Source: Phaeospirillum sp. (GTDB taxonomy: Bacteria; Pseudomonadota; Alphaproteobacteria; Rhodospirillales; Magnetospirillaceae). From it: DNA of 64,000 nt. This document shows, piece by piece, positions 9,481 to 18,702 of this stretch. Under the pieces are notes generated by a model. That model worked only from the letters and a program-made list of their open reading frames with translations, was not told the origin of the DNA and did not search any database. Location of the stretch: the NCBI GenBank assembly GCA_030651575.1, contig JAUSFB010000065.1, positions 37,676 to 101,675 on the forward strand. Reading direction: 5' to 3'. The translations under genes were made by a program, and so were the position numbers. Positions within the stretch are counted from its first letter, which is position 1; every line of letters starts with the position of its first letter.

Positions 9481-12126
9481 GTGACCGCCCACCAGCCCCC
9501 CATTCCGGACGACGCCACCCCGATGATGGCGCAGTATCTCGCCATCAAGCGGGCGCACGCTGATTGCCTGCTGTTCTACCGCATGGGCGATTTCTATGAA
9601 TTATTCTTTGATGACGCCGTCCAGGCCTCGGCGGCGCTCGACATCGCGCTGACCAAGCGCGGCAAGCATCTGGGCGAGGATATCGTCATGTGCGGCGTGC
9701 CGGTCCGCGCCGCCGAGGCCTATCTGGCCAAGCTGGTGCGCTCGGGCTTCAAGGTCGCCATCGGCGAGCAGATGGAAGACCCGGCCGAGGCCAGGAAACG
9801 CGGCTCGAAATCGGTGGTGGCCCGCGACGTGGTCCGCATCATCACCGCCGGCACCCTGACCGAGGACACCTTGCTGGACTCCCGCAGCCATAACTATCTG
9901 GCGGCGGTGGCCGAGGCGCAGGGTGGGTTCGGCCTCGCCTGGATCGATGTCTCGACCGGCGATTTCTCGACCCAGGCGCTGTCGCCCAAGACCCTGGCCG
10001 CCGCCCTGGCGCGACTGTCGCCCGGCGAGCTGCTGGTCGGCGACCGGCTGATCGGCGCCGAATCGCTGTTCGAGGTCTGGGCCGAGTGGAAAAACGTACT
10101 GTCGCCGTTGCCTTCTGCCCGGTTCGATTCCGAGAACGCCAAGCGCCGGCTGGAGGCGCTGTACGGCGTCGGCGCCCTGGACGGCTTCGGCGCCTTCTCG
10201 CGCGCCGAACTGGCGGCCGGCGGCGCCCTGGTCGACTATATCGAGCTGACCCAAAAGGGCAAACTACCCCGGCTGTCACCGCCAAAGCGCCTCACCGAGG
10301 GCGCGGTGATGGAGATCGACGCCGCCACGCGGCGCAACCTGGAACTGGCCGAGACCCTGACCGGCGAGCGGCGCGGCTCCCTGCTGGCGACCATCGACCG
10401 GACCGTCACCGGAGCCGGGGCGCGGCTGCTGGCGGCGCAACTGGCGGCGCCGCTGACCGCCCCGGCCAAGATCGACCGCCGCCTCGACATGGTGGCGTTC
10501 TTCGTCGAGCATGACGGGGTGCGCGGAGCCCTGCGCGACTCCCTCAAACGCTGCCCCGATATCGAGCGCGCCCTGTCGCGCCTCAGCCTGGGACGCGGCG
10601 GGCCGCGCGATCTGGCCAGCATCCGCGACGGTCTGGCCGAAGTGCCGGCCTTGCGCAATCTGGTCTGTCAGCCGGCATTGGACGCCCCGCCCGGCCTGGC
10701 CGACTGCGCCGTGGCCCTGGGCGAGCATTCGGCGCTGGTGGATCGCCTGACCCGCGCCCTGGCGCCCGAACTGCCCCTTAACGCGCGGGACGGCAACTTC
10801 ATCGCCGAGGGCTACCACCCCGCCCTCGACGAAACCAAGGCCCTGCGCAACGAGGGCAAGGGCGCGGCCATGCGCCTGCAACTGCGCTATGTGGAAGAGA
10901 CCGGCATCCCCAGCCTCAAGGTCAGCCACAACAATATCATCGGCTACCATATCGAAGTGCCGGCCCGTCAGGCCGACAAGATGGGCGACGCCTTCATCCA
11001 CCGCCAGACCATGGCGACCTCGGCCCGCTACACCACGCCCGACCTGATCGAACTGGCTGCCAGGATCACTGGCAGCGCCGATCGCGCCCTGGCCCTGGAG
11101 CAGGAACTATTCAACGATCTGGTGAACGAGGTCACCTCCCGCGCCCCCGAGATCGCCCGCGCCGCCACCGCCCTGGCGACCCTGGACGCCAACAGCGCCC
11201 TGGCCCTGCTGGCGGCGACCCGGCGCTGGACCCGCCCCTCCGTGGACGATACCGACGCCTTTTTCATCAAGGGCGGCCGCCACCCGGTGGTCGAGGCGGC
11301 GTTGGAGGCCGCCCAGGCCGGCAGCTTCGTCGCCAATGACTGCGACCTGTCGGACGCCCAGCGGCTATGGCTGGTCACCGGCCCCAACATGGCGGGTAAA
11401 AGCACCTTCCTGCGCCAGAACGCCCTGATCGCGGTGCTGGCCCAGATGGGATCGTTCGTACCGGCGGAATCGGCCCATCTCGGCGTGGTCGACCGGCTGT
11501 TCTCGCGGGTGGGGGCCGCCGACGATCTGGCGCGCGGCCGCTCGACCTTCATGGTCGAGATGGTGGAGACCGCCGCCATCCTCAACCAGTCGGGGCCGCG
11601 CGCCCTGGTGATCCTGGACGAGATCGGGCGCGGCACCGCCACCTTCGACGGCCTGTCCATCGCCTGGGCGGTGGTCGAGCATCTGCACGAGGTCAACCGC
11701 TGCCGCGCCCTGTTCGCCACCCATTATCACGAGCTGACCCGGCTGGCCTCCAAGCTGGACTCGCTGTCTTGCCACATGATGAAGGTGAAGGAGTGGCAAG
11801 GCGACGTGGTGTTCATGCACGAGGTCGGCGCCGGCGCCGCCGACCGCTCCTATGGCATCCATGTGGCCCGCCTCGCCGGTCTGCCCGCCGCCGTGGTCGG
11901 ACGGGCGGAAGAGGTGCTGAGCATTCTGGAAAAGTCGGATCAGGCCTCGGGCATGGCCAAGCTGGCCGACGACCTGCCCCTGTTCGCCGCCATGTCCGCC
12001 CGCCCCAAACCGGCCGCCCTGCCCAAGCCCTCGGTGGTTGAGGAGACCCTGAAGGGCGTCAACCCCGACGACATGACGGCACGGCAGGCGCTGGATCTGG
12101 TCTACGAGCTGAAGCGGCTGTTGTAA
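9481..12126 (+). CDS. mutS: DNA mismatch repair protein MutS
   Basis: Recognises base mismatches and small loops and starts methyl-independent or MutL-directed repair. The 881-residue product has domain I near the start, with the mismatch-reading motif in [14 protein letters not shown] (Phe of F-Y-E about residue 38). The C-terminal ABC-type ATPase has Walker [10 protein letters not shown] (about 635-643), Walker B/signature [15 protein letters not shown] and the H-loop TTHYHEL-like [11 protein letters not shown]. Start is GTG at 9481, preceded by a GA-rich site (gaggcagcag). It converges on rmuC with only 3 nt between the stops and no terminator hairpin. Confidence 0.97.
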   Translation: MTAHQPPIPDDATPMMAQYLAIKRAHADCLLFYRMGDFYELFFDDAVQASAALDIALTKRGKHLGEDIVMCGVPVRAAEAYLAKLVRSGFKVAIGEQMEDPAEARKRGSKSVVARDVVRIITAGTLTEDTLLDSRSHNYLAAVAEAQGGFGLAWIDVSTGDFSTQALSPKTLAAALARLSPGELLVGDRLIGAESLFEVWAEWKNVLSPLPSARFDSENAKRRLEALYGVGALDGFGAFSRAELAAGGALVDYIELTQKGKLPRLSPPKRLTEGAVMEIDAATRRNLELAETLTGERRGSLLATIDRTVTGAGARLLAAQLAAPLTAPAKIDRRLDMVAFFVEHDGVRGALRDSLKRCPDIERALSRLSLGRGGPRDLASIRDGLAEVPALRNLVCQPALDAPPGLADCAVALGEHSALVDRLTRALAPELPLNARDGNFIAEGYHPALDETKALRNEGKGAAMRLQLRYVEETGIPSLKVSHNNIIGYHIEVPARQADKMGDAFIHRQTMATSARYTTPDLIELAARITGSADRALALEQELFNDLVNEVTSRAPEIARAATALATLDANSALALLAATRRWTRPSVDDTDAFFIKGGRHPVVEAALEAAQAGSFVANDCDLSDAQRLWLVTGPNMAGKSTFLRQNALIAVLAQMGSFVPAESAHLGVVDRLFSRVGAADDLARGRSTFMVEMVETAAILNQSGPRALVILDEIGRGTATFDGLSIAWAVVEHLHEVNRCRALFATHYHELTRLASKLDSLSCHMMKVKEWQGDVVFMHEVGAGAADRSYGIHVARLAGLPAAVVGRAEEVLSILEKSDQASGMAKLADDLPLFAAMSARPKPAALPKPSVVEETLKGVNPDDMTARQALDLVYELKRLL

Positions 12127-12129
12127 GCG

Positions 12130-13524
12130 TCAGGAATCCTCGCCCGTATCCTCGATGGTGGCGGCCCCCATAGCCAGCAGGGCATCGACGCCGGTATCGG
12201 GAATAGCCTCGACCGAGCGCAGGCGGCGGTCGATGGCGCGGCGGCGAACCGCGACGGCGTCGATGCTGGACGAGGCTTCCTGCAACTTCTTCTGCACCTT
12301 GTCGAGCACATCGCCATACTTGCCGAATTCGGTCTTGACCGCGCCCAGGATCTCCCACACCTCGGAGGAGCGTTTTTCGATGGCCATGGTCTTGAAGCCC
12401 ATCTGAACCGCGTTGAGGATGGCCCCCAGGGTGGTCGGCCCCGCCGCCACCACCTTGTAATCGTGCTGAATCATGTCCATCAGGCCGGGACGGCGCAGCA
12501 CCTCGGCATACAGGCCCTCGGTGGGCAGGAACAAGATGGCGAAGTCGGTGGTGGTGGGCGGATTGATGTATTTGTCGCGGATATCGCGGGCAAAGCTCTT
12601 GACCCGAACCTCCAGCGCCTTGGAGGCCGTCTCCACCGCCTCCGGATCGGCGCGTTCCACCGCCATCTGGAGCCGCTCGTAATCCTCGTTGGGGAATTTG
12701 GAGTCGATGGGCAGCAGCACCTCCGGCTCGTCGTCGCCCTTGCCCGGCAGACGGATGGCGTAGTCCACCCGCTCGGCGCTACCCTTGCGACAATTGGCTT
12801 CCCGCATGAACTGATCGGGACGAAAAATCTGCTCCAGCAGATTGCCCAGCTGGACCTCGCCCCAGGTACCGCGGGTCTTGACGTTGGTGAGCACCCGTTT
12901 CAGGTCGCCAACGCCATTGGCGAGGCTTTGCATCTCGCCCAGGCCCTTATGAACCTGCTCCAGCCGGTCACTGACCAGCTTGAACGATTCACCCAGGCGC
13001 TTTTCCAAGGTGCCCTGAAGCTTTTCGTCCACGGTGTGGCGCATCTGCTCCAGCTTGGCGGTGTTCTCGCCGCGCAGCTTTTCCAGCTGCTCCGCCACGG
13101 TGCGGGTCTGCTCGGTCACCGCCTTGGTGACGGTCTCCAGCCGCTCCTTCAAGGTATTGGTCAGGCTGTCGCCCTGCTGCTTGAGGCCGGTGGCGACCTC
13201 CTCACGCAGGTTGCGGCCCTGAGCGGCCTGATCGGCGCGGAATTCCGCCAGCTTTTGCTCTACCAACACGCGCAGCTCGGTGTGGTTCTTTTCCGCCATG
13301 GTCACCGCGCCGTCCTGAAAGACGCGGATCAGGCCGCTGATCTCCTCGCGCCCCAGGCGGGCATGGGTGGCGGCCTCGTCGCGGCCGCGCCCCGCCTCGT
13401 CGCGCAAGACCCGCTCCAGCCGCTCCAGCCGTTCGGACAGGTCTTCCTTCCGCCGCAGCAGCAACACCAGCACCGCCGCCAGGGCGGCAAAGGACAACGC
13501 GGCGGAGACGATGGAATAAATCAT
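12130..13524 (-). CDS. rmuC: DNA recombination protein RmuC homologue
   Basis: A 464-residue membrane-anchored RmuC-family protein, linked in E. coli to limiting inversions at short repeats and predicted to have a nuclease-like core. One N-terminal membrane segment (about residues 3-22) is followed by a long Glu/Lys/Arg-rich coiled coil (about 25-200). The conserved core starts near TRGTWGEVQLGNLLEQI, continues DSKFPNEDYERL (about residue 265) and FLPTEGLYAEVL. The ATG at 13524 overlaps the stop of rsmD as ATGA. The longer reading frame upstream lies inside rsmD and was not used. Confidence 0.92.
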   Translation of the reverse strand: MIYSIVSAALSFAALAAVLVLLLRRKEDLSERLERLERVLRDEAGRGRDEAATHARLGREEISGLIRVFQDGAVTMAEKNHTELRVLVEQKLAEFRADQAAQGRNLREEVATGLKQQGDSLTNTLKERLETVTKAVTEQTRTVAEQLEKLRGENTAKLEQMRHTVDEKLQGTLEKRLGESFKLVSDRLEQVHKGLGEMQSLANGVGDLKRVLTNVKTRGTWGEVQLGNLLEQIFRPDQFMREANCRKGSAERVDYAIRLPGKGDDEPEVLLPIDSKFPNEDYERLQMAVERADPEAVETASKALEVRVKSFARDIRDKYINPPTTTDFAILFLPTEGLYAEVLRRPGLMDMIQHDYKVVAAGPTTLGAILNAVQMGFKTMAIEKRSSEVWEILGAVKTEFGKYGDVLDKVQKKLQEASSSIDAVAVRRRAIDRRLRSVEAIPDTGVDALLAMGAATIEDTGEDS

Positions 13525-14078
13525 GACGTCCTCTGATAAACCACGAACACCAGTTGAGCCGCGCCGTGGCGGCGGCGGTCCACCTCCTCGAAGCCGGCGG
13601 GCGGGACAAACTCCTCGTCCGCCGCCACCTCGACCACCACCAGCGCGTCCCCGGCCAGCCAACCCTTGGCGGCAAGGCCGGCGAGGCACGGCCCCACCAG
13701 CCCGGAACGATAAGGCGGATCGAGGAAGGCCAGGGCGCAGGGAGCGGGCGCGGCGGGCGGCTTGGCGGCGTCGGCGCGGATCACCTTGGCACGGCCCTCC
13801 TCGCCCAACGCCGCGACATTGGCGTAGATGGCGGCCAGGGATTCCGGGTTCAGTTCGAGAAAACTTGCATGGGCCGCGCCACGCGACAGCGCCTCCAGCC
13901 CCAGCGCCCCCGAACCGGCGAAGGCGTCGACCACCACCGCGCCCTCCAGTTCCACCAGATCGGTATGGGCCAGGATGTCGAACAGCGCCTGGCGCACCCG
14001 GTCGGCGGTGGGACGGGCGACCCGGCCGGACGGGGCGGCCAGCCGCCGGCCCTTATGGAGTCCGGCGACGAGGCGCAT
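13521..14078 (-). CDS. rsmD: 16S rRNA (guanine(966)-N(2))-methyltransferase RsmD
   Basis: Methylates G966 of 16S rRNA using SAM. The 185-residue size matches the family. The start MRLVAGLHKGRRLAAPSG is characteristic. The SAM-binding motif is AFAGSGALGLEALSRGA (about residues 52-68) and the catalytic N/DPPY motif is LAFLDPPYRSGL (about 116-127). The gene overlaps the 3' end of the upstream pseudouridine synthase by 26 bp and the start of rmuC by ATGA, so the three genes form one unit dedicated partly to rRNA modification. Confidence 0.94.
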   Translation of the reverse strand: MRLVAGLHKGRRLAAPSGRVARPTADRVRQALFDILAHTDLVELEGAVVVDAFAGSGALGLEALSRGAAHASFLELNPESLAAIYANVAALGEEGRAKVIRADAAKPPAAPAPCALAFLDPPYRSGLVGPCLAGLAAKGWLAGDALVVVEVAADEEFVPPAGFEEVDRRRHGAAQLVFVVYQRTS

Positions 14079-15006
14079 GGGGCTTTGCCCTATCGGTTGT
14101 CGCCCGGCCGGGGGCCTCGGTCCTGGTGCCGTCGGCGGCGTAATAGGGCTTCACCTGCTTCTTGGCCTCGGCGGCGTATTTATCGTCGGCCAGCTTTTGC
14201 TTGCGGGCCTTGGCGGCGACGCGCTGATCCTTCTCGCGCTCGCCGGCCGGCTTTTCCTCGGCCTTGGCGTGCAGCACCGCCTTGCCCTCGCCCATCTGCT
14301 CGCGCAGCACCTTGCCCGGAACCTCTTCCACCGCGCCCTCGTCCAAGGTGCCCAGCTGGAACGGGCCATAGGCGATGCGGATCAACCGGGTCACCGGCCA
14401 GCCGAGGAAATCCATCACCCGGCGGATTTCGCGATTCTTCCCCTCGCGCAGGCTGACGGTGAGCCAGGCATTGGCCCCCTGCTGGCGGTCGAGGATGGCC
14501 TTGATCGAACCATAGGCGGCGCCATCGATGGTGATGCCCTGCTCCAGCCGGGCCAGGACCTCGACCTGAACTTCGCCATGGACCCGCACCCGATAGCGGC
14601 GCACCCAATTGTTGGAAGGCAGCTCCAACTTGCGCGCCAGCTCGCCATCATTGGTCAGCAGCAGCAGACCCTCGGAATTCAGGTCGAGCCGCCCGACCGA
14701 AACCACGCGGGACATGCCCTCGGGCAGCTTATCGAACACGGTCGGCCGACCCTCGGGGTCGCGATGGGTGGTCACCAACCCGGATGGCTTGTGATACCGC
14801 CATAGCCGGGTGCGTTCCGGCTCGCCCAGCGGCTGGCCGTCCACCACCACGATGTCCCTGGCCGTCACCACACAGGCGGGGCTGTCCAGCTTGGAGCCGT
14901 TGACCACGACGCGGCCGGCGGCGATCCAGCGCTCGGCATCGCGCCGCGAGCACAGGCCGGCGCGGGCCAGCCGCTTGGCGATGCGCTCACCCTTTTCTTC
15001 GGTCAT
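14053..15006 (-). CDS. rRNA pseudouridine synthase (RsuA/RluB family)
   Basis: Converts specific uridines of rRNA to pseudouridine; RluB (23S U2605) is the closest role. The 317-residue product has an N-terminal S4 RNA-binding domain (about residues 8-55, RLARAGLCSRRDAERWI). The catalytic domain has its Asp in VGRLDLNSEGLLLLTND (about 116-132). A Lys/Arg-rich tail of about 65 residues (KAEEKPAGEREKDQ onward) follows the family core, as often seen in alphaproteobacterial RluB. It overlaps rsmD. Upstream lies the structured repeat array, whose last bases abut the start codon. Confidence 0.9.
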   Translation of the reverse strand: MTEEKGERIAKRLARAGLCSRRDAERWIAAGRVVVNGSKLDSPACVVTARDIVVVDGQPLGEPERTRLWRYHKPSGLVTTHRDPEGRPTVFDKLPEGMSRVVSVGRLDLNSEGLLLLTNDGELARKLELPSNNWVRRYRVRVHGEVQVEVLARLEQGITIDGAAYGSIKAILDRQQGANAWLTVSLREGKNREIRRVMDFLGWPVTRLIRIAYGPFQLGTLDEGAVEEVPGKVLREQMGEGKAVLHAKAEEKPAGEREKDQRVAAKARKQKLADDKYAAEAKKQVKPYYAADGTRTEAPGRATTDRAKPHAPRRRTP

Positions 15007-15240
15007 ATATTTTGTCCCTCAAACGCCGGGCGGGCGCATCCGCGCCCTTGGCTCTCGCGGCATGGGCCGCGCCGGCCCTTGGCCACAACTCCGAGCCGGG
15101 TGGCTCGTCGGTTATTTTGTCCCTCAAACGCCGGGCGGGCGCATCCGCGCCCTTGGCTACGCGGCATGGGCCGCGCCGGCCCTTGGCCGCAACTCCGAGC
15201 CTGCGGCTCGTCGGTTATTTTGTCCCTCAAACGCCGGATG
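15007..15240. repeat. Tandem array of a ~105-bp structured intergenic repeat (two full units plus a stub)
   Basis: Three copies of the box tttgtccctcaaacgccgg start at 15011, 15116 and 15218, giving unit lengths of 105 and 102 bp. The third unit breaks off after about 20 bp, near the end of the amidotransferase gene. Each full unit can fold three hairpins: gggcgc/gcgccc, cgcggc/gccgcg around atgg, and cgagcc/ggctcg. The loop of the last differs between units. The same element occurs at 63.7-64.0 kb with compensatory changes in the stems. It fills the gap between two minus-strand genes. ORFs read from it are low-complexity and not coding. Confidence 0.9.
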
Positions 15241-15245
15241 CCCGC

Positions 15246-15959
15246 TCATGAACACGCCTCCACGAAGGCCCGCAGCAGGGCGGCGTCGGCCGGGCTGATA
15301 TGGTATTCGGGATGCCACTGCACCCCGATGCAAAACCGCCGGGTCGGGTCCTCGATACCCTCGATCACCCCATCGGGGGCGACGGCGTCGACCACACAGT
15401 TGGGGGCCACCGCCTTGACCGCCTGATGATGGGCCGAGTTGACCGCGATCCGCGCCGCGCCGACAATGGCGGCCAGCTTCGAGCCCGCCACCACATCCAC
15501 GTCATGGCCGGGTTCGGTACGGGGATTGGGCTGTTCATGGGCCAGACAGTCGCCGATCTCGTCGGGGATGTGCTGGATCAGAGTCCCACCCAGGGCGACG
15601 TTCATCAACTGCTGACCGCCGCAGATGCCGAGAATCGGCAGGTCGCGGTCCAGCGCGCCCCGCACGATGGCCATCTCGAATTCGGTCCGCCGCGCCTTCA
15701 GGGTCACGGTGGCGTGGCGGCTGGCGGCCCCGAACAGCGCCGGATCGACGTCGAAGGCTCCGCCGGTGACGATCAGCCCGTCGATCAGGTCGAGATAAGC
15801 CGCCGCCAATTCCGGCTCGTGCGGCAGCAAGACGGGCACGCCGCCGGCGGCAACCACCGTCTCGCAATAGTTCTGGCGCAGGGCGTACCACGGCATCTTG
15901 GAATAGCCGCCGGCCTTCTCGCTGTCCAAGGTAATGCCGATGATCGGTTTGGAACTCAT
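15246..15959 (-). CDS. Gamma-glutamyl-gamma-aminobutyrate hydrolase family protein (class I glutamine amidotransferase-like)
   Basis: A 237-residue PuuD/peptidase C26-family hydrolase, which in E. coli cleaves gamma-glutamyl-GABA in putrescine breakdown. The nucleophile Cys lies in ILGICGGQQLMN (about residues 110-121), and the His-Glu pair in GVQWHPEYH near residue 220. The start MSSKPIIGITLDSE at 15959 is preferred over the ATG at 15977. No other putrescine gene is adjacent, so the substrate could be another gamma-glutamyl amide. Confidence 0.85.
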   Translation of the reverse strand: MSSKPIIGITLDSEKAGGYSKMPWYALRQNYCETVVAAGGVPVLLPHEPELAAAYLDLIDGLIVTGGAFDVDPALFGAASRHATVTLKARRTEFEMAIVRGALDRDLPILGICGGQQLMNVALGGTLIQHIPDEIGDCLAHEQPNPRTEPGHDVDVVAGSKLAAIVGAARIAVNSAHHQAVKAVAPNCVVDAVAPDGVIEGIEDPTRRFCIGVQWHPEYHISPADAALLRAFVEACS

Positions 15960-15963
15960 TATT

Positions 15964-16000
15964 GGTCGATCCCTCAAGCGCCGGGCGCGAACTCCGCTAA
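15964..16000. repeat. Short, internally deleted copy of the ~105-bp repeat
   Basis: Just upstream of the amidotransferase start the sequence ccctcaagcgccgggcg (about 15971-15987) matches the 5' end of the repeat unit. It is followed at once by cgaactccg, which resembles the 3' part (gcaactccgag). The middle hairpins are absent. A small inverted repeat, gcatcgctttgcgatgc, lies further on at about 16029-16045. The match is short and could be partly chance. Confidence 0.4.
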
Positions 16001-16095
16001 AGCTCCAGGTCGCTCAACGCTCCCGCGCTTCGCATCGCTTTGCGATGCCTTCCTATACAGTTCCAGCCGGCGCGAAGCCATGCTAAAGCGGAGCC

Positions 16096-16533
16096 ATGAA
16101 CGGGTTCATGCAGATCGCCTTCGAGCAGGCCGCCGCCGCCGCCCAGCGCGGCGAGGTGCCTGTGGGCGCGGCGCTGGTCAGGGACGGCGTGGTGCTGGCC
16201 GCCGACGGCAACCGGGTCGAGGAGCTGCGCGACCCCTCCGCCCATGCCGAAATGCTGGTGATCCGCGCCGCCGCCCAGGCCGGCAACGGGCGGCTGGAAG
16301 GCTGTGATCTCTACGTCACCCTGGAGCCCTGCCCCATGTGCGCCGCCGTGATCTCGCTGGCCAAGCTGCGCCGGGTCTATTTCGGCGCCTACGACCCCAA
16401 GAGCGGCGGCGTCGAGCACGGCCCCAAGGTGTTCGACCACTCCACCTGCCACCACCGGCCCGAGGTTTATGGCGGCATGGACGAAAACCGGGCGGCCGAG
16501 CTGCTGCGGGCGTTCTTCAGGGAACGGCGCTAG
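16096..16533 (+). CDS. tadA: tRNA-specific adenosine deaminase
   Basis: Deaminates A34 to inosine in tRNA-Arg(ACG), allowing wobble decoding of CGN codons. The 145-residue protein has the zinc site HAEMLVIRAA (His-Ala-Glu, about residues 55-64) and EPCPMCAAVI (PCxxC, about 77-86). The position after PCPMC and the RVYFGAYDPKSGG stretch favour TadA over guanine or cytosine deaminases. Its stop overlaps by three bases the stop of the convergent HAD gene (16530). Confidence 0.93.
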   Translation: MNGFMQIAFEQAAAAAQRGEVPVGAALVRDGVVLAADGNRVEELRDPSAHAEMLVIRAAAQAGNGRLEGCDLYVTLEPCPMCAAVISLAKLRRVYFGAYDPKSGGVEHGPKVFDHSTCHHRPEVYGGMDENRAAELLRAFFRERR

Positions 16534-17210
16534 CGGGACGTCACCCGCTCCAGCCACGCCGTCAGGTCATCGGTGATGTGATGAACATGGGAGAGGTCGG
16601 CGTCGTCCTGCTTCAGCACATCCGAATCGGGATGGTTGTCCTCGCGCACCCACAGCGTAGTCATGCCGATAGCCGCTGCCGGCGCCAGATTGCGGTGAAT
16701 GTCTTCGACCATCAGCGCCGAGCGGGGATCGACGGCGTGGCGCGTCACCATCATCCGGTAGCATTCCGGCTGCGGCTTTGGGATGAACCCGGCGGCCCGG
16801 ATGTCGAAGATTCCCTCGAAATGCCGGGTGACGCCAAGCCGCGCCAGCACGTTCTCGGCATGGCGCTCCGAGCCGTTGGTGAAGATCAGCTTGCGGCCCG
16901 GCAGCGTCGCCAGCGCCACATCCAGCCGGGGCGCGGCGTCCAGCACGGTGCAATCGATGTCGTGGACGAAAGACAAGAACGCCTCGGGCTCGATCCGGTG
17001 CATCAGCATCAGGCCGCGCAACGTCGTGCCGAATTCGCGATAATAGCGTTTTTGCAGGGCGAAGGCCTCGTCCATGGGCAAGGCCAGCCGGTCGGCGATG
17101 AAGCGCCGCATGCGGATGTCGATCTGGGGAAACAGGCTCGACGCCGCCGGATACAGCGTATTGTCGAGGTCGAAGACCCAGGATTCGATGTGGGAGATAT
17201 CGGGTTGCAT
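16530..17210 (-). CDS. HAD-superfamily pyrimidine 5'-nucleotidase
   Basis: A 226-residue phosphatase of the HAD pyrimidine-5'-nucleotidase type (SDT1/YjjG-like). Motif I is WVFDLDNTLYP (nucleophile Asp about residue 13), motif II LIFTNGSERH, motif III GFIPKPQPECY and motif IV ALMVEDIHRNL. The Met at 17210 (MQPDIS) fits the family; an in-frame ATG at 17240 would overlap a gtcccc/ggggac inverted repeat (about 17223-17238) near the metZ promoter. The protein probably dephosphorylates nucleotides or acts in house-cleaning. Confidence 0.85.
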   Translation of the reverse strand: MQPDISHIESWVFDLDNTLYPAASSLFPQIDIRMRRFIADRLALPMDEAFALQKRYYREFGTTLRGLMLMHRIEPEAFLSFVHDIDCTVLDAAPRLDVALATLPGRKLIFTNGSERHAENVLARLGVTRHFEGIFDIRAAGFIPKPQPECYRMMVTRHAVDPRSALMVEDIHRNLAPAAAIGMTTLWVREDNHPDSDVLKQDDADLSHVHHITDDLTAWLERVTSR

Positions 17211-17248
17211 GCATGATAGGTAGTCCCCAAGCGGGGACAACGCAAGTC

Positions 17249-17278
17249 TTGACGCCCCGCCGGCCCCGGCGCTATGAC
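17249..17278 (+). promoter_or_regulatory. Predicted sigma-70 promoter of metZ
   Basis: A -35 box TTGACG (17249-17254) and a -10 box TATGAC (17273-17278) are separated by 18 nt. The expected transcript start, about 17284, coincides with the first base of the SAM-II riboswitch. Confidence 0.6.
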
Positions 17279-17283
17279 TTGGA

Positions 17284-17338
17284 CCGTGGTGATTTGTCCG
17301 ACCGGATTGCGGCCACGTTAAACAACCCGCTAAAGAGG
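17284..17338 (+). ncRNA. SAM-II riboswitch (metA motif)
   Basis: The stretch has the ordered elements of the alphaproteobacterial SAM-II aptamer. P1 is cgtgg/ccacg (17285-17289 with 17313-17317). The loop reads gatttg...ccg...attgc. After P1 comes gttaaa and then the cgctaaagagg pseudoknot strand (17328-17338). The aptamer binds S-adenosylmethionine and shuts down methionine synthesis genes. It lies directly upstream of metZ, the expected target, and is followed by a terminator-like hairpin. Confidence 0.9.
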
Positions 17339-17357
17339 TTCGCGCGCTCCCCCGAAG

Positions 17358-17390
17358 AGCCCCGGCCCCCTTTCCACGGGCGGGGCTTTT
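17358..17390 (+). terminator. Terminator-like hairpin between SAM-II riboswitch and metZ
   Basis: The arm gccccg (17359-17364) pairs with cggggc (17381-17386) and is followed by four T residues (17387-17390). It lies between the aptamer and the metZ ribosome site (aggaggcg, 17400-17407). It could act as the expression platform, ending transcription when SAM is bound. SAM-II elements often work on translation instead, so its role is inferred. Confidence 0.6.
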
Positions 17391-17408
17391 GTACTTTCAG
17401 GAGGCGAT

Positions 17409-18626
17409 ATGAGCAGCGGCGATTCCAACACTTCCCCCAAGGCAGCCCGCAGCTGGCGTCCCCGCACCCGCGCGGTGCGCGGCGGCCTGACCCGTACCGG
17501 CTTTTGCGAGACCTCCGAGGCGCTGTTCATGACCTCGGGCTATGTCTATGACAGCGCCGCCGAGGCCGAGCAGAGCTTTGACGGCACCCTGGACCGCATG
17601 GTCTATTCCCGCTTCAAGAACCCCACCGTGGCCATGTTCGAACAGCGCCTCGCCGAGATCGAGGGCGCCGAGGCCTGCCGCGCCACCGCATCCGGCATGG
17701 CGGCGGTGCATGCCGCCCTGATGTGCCAGTTGAAGGCCGGCGACCGCATCGTGGCGTCGCGCGCCCTGTTCGGCTCGTGCCAGTGGATCATCAACGAGCT
17801 GTGCCCCAAATTCGGCATCGAGCGGGTGTTCGTCGACGGCCCCGATCTGGCCGCCTGGGCCGCCGCCCTGTCCCAGCCCGCTACCTGCGTCTTTATCGAG
17901 ACCCCGGCCAATCCGACCCTGGAAATCATCGACATCGCGGCGGTGGCCGAGCTGGCCCACAAGGCCGGCGCCCGGCTGGTGGTCGACAACGTCTTCGCCA
18001 CCCCCATCCTGCAAAGCCCGCTGACCCTGGGCGCCGATGTGGTGGTCTATTCCGCCACCAAACATATCGACGGCCAGGGACGCTGCCTGGGCGGGGCGGT
18101 GCTGGCCGATCACGCCTTCTGCCAGGACGTGCTCGGCCCCTATCTGCGCAACACCGGCCCGGCCTTATCGCCGTTCAACGCCTGGCTGCTGCTGAAGGGG
18201 CTGGAAACCCTGGACTTGCGGGTCGAACGTCACTGCGCCAACGCCTTGAAGGTGGCGCGCTTCCTGGAATCCCGCCCGGAAGTGGCCCGCGTCCTTTATC
18301 CCGGCCTGGAAAGCCACCCCCAGCACGCCCTGGCGGCGCGCCAGATGAGCGGCTGGGGCTCCATCCTGGCGATGGAGCTGAAAGGCGGCAAGGCGGCGGC
18401 CTATGCCATGCTCGACGCCCTGGAACTGATCGACATCTCCAACAATCTGGGCGACGCCAAAAGCCTGATCACCCATCCCTGGACCACCACCCACCAACGC
18501 CTGTCACCCGACGACAAGCTGGCCATGGGTATCGGAGAGGGGCTGGTGCGCCTGTCGGTGGGAATCGAGGACGGCGACGATCTGGTCGAGGATCTGGGGC
18601 GGGCCTTGGACCGGATCGGGACTTAA
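17409..18626 (+). CDS. metZ: O-succinylhomoserine sulfhydrylase
   Basis: PLP enzyme that makes homocysteine directly from O-succinylhomoserine and sulfide. The 405-residue length and the motifs VYSATKHIDGQGRCLGG (PLP Lys in ATKH, about residue 217) and THPWTTTHQRLS match MetZ. ASGMAAVHAAL and FVDNVF-like VVDNVFATPILQSPL are further Cys/Met-metabolism family marks. The ribosome site is aggagg just upstream. The gene is preceded by a promoter, a SAM-II riboswitch and a terminator-like hairpin, so it is very probably repressed by high SAM. Confidence 0.95.
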   Translation: MSSGDSNTSPKAARSWRPRTRAVRGGLTRTGFCETSEALFMTSGYVYDSAAEAEQSFDGTLDRMVYSRFKNPTVAMFEQRLAEIEGAEACRATASGMAAVHAALMCQLKAGDRIVASRALFGSCQWIINELCPKFGIERVFVDGPDLAAWAAALSQPATCVFIETPANPTLEIIDIAAVAELAHKAGARLVVDNVFATPILQSPLTLGADVVVYSATKHIDGQGRCLGGAVLADHAFCQDVLGPYLRNTGPALSPFNAWLLLKGLETLDLRVERHCANALKVARFLESRPEVARVLYPGLESHPQHALAARQMSGWGSILAMELKGGKAAAYAMLDALELIDISNNLGDAKSLITHPWTTTHQRLSPDDKLAMGIGEGLVRLSVGIEDGDDLVEDLGRALDRIGT

Positions 18627-18702
18627 AAATCCCGGAACCCTTCCATATCGGGTGGTGGAAGCCTAATATATAGGGGCCTAACCGGCTTTCAGGACGCTTT
18701 GC

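Noticed and set aside
15007..15240. CRISPR array
   Set aside because: Repeats are directly abutting ~105-bp units without unique spacers, and there are no cas genes.
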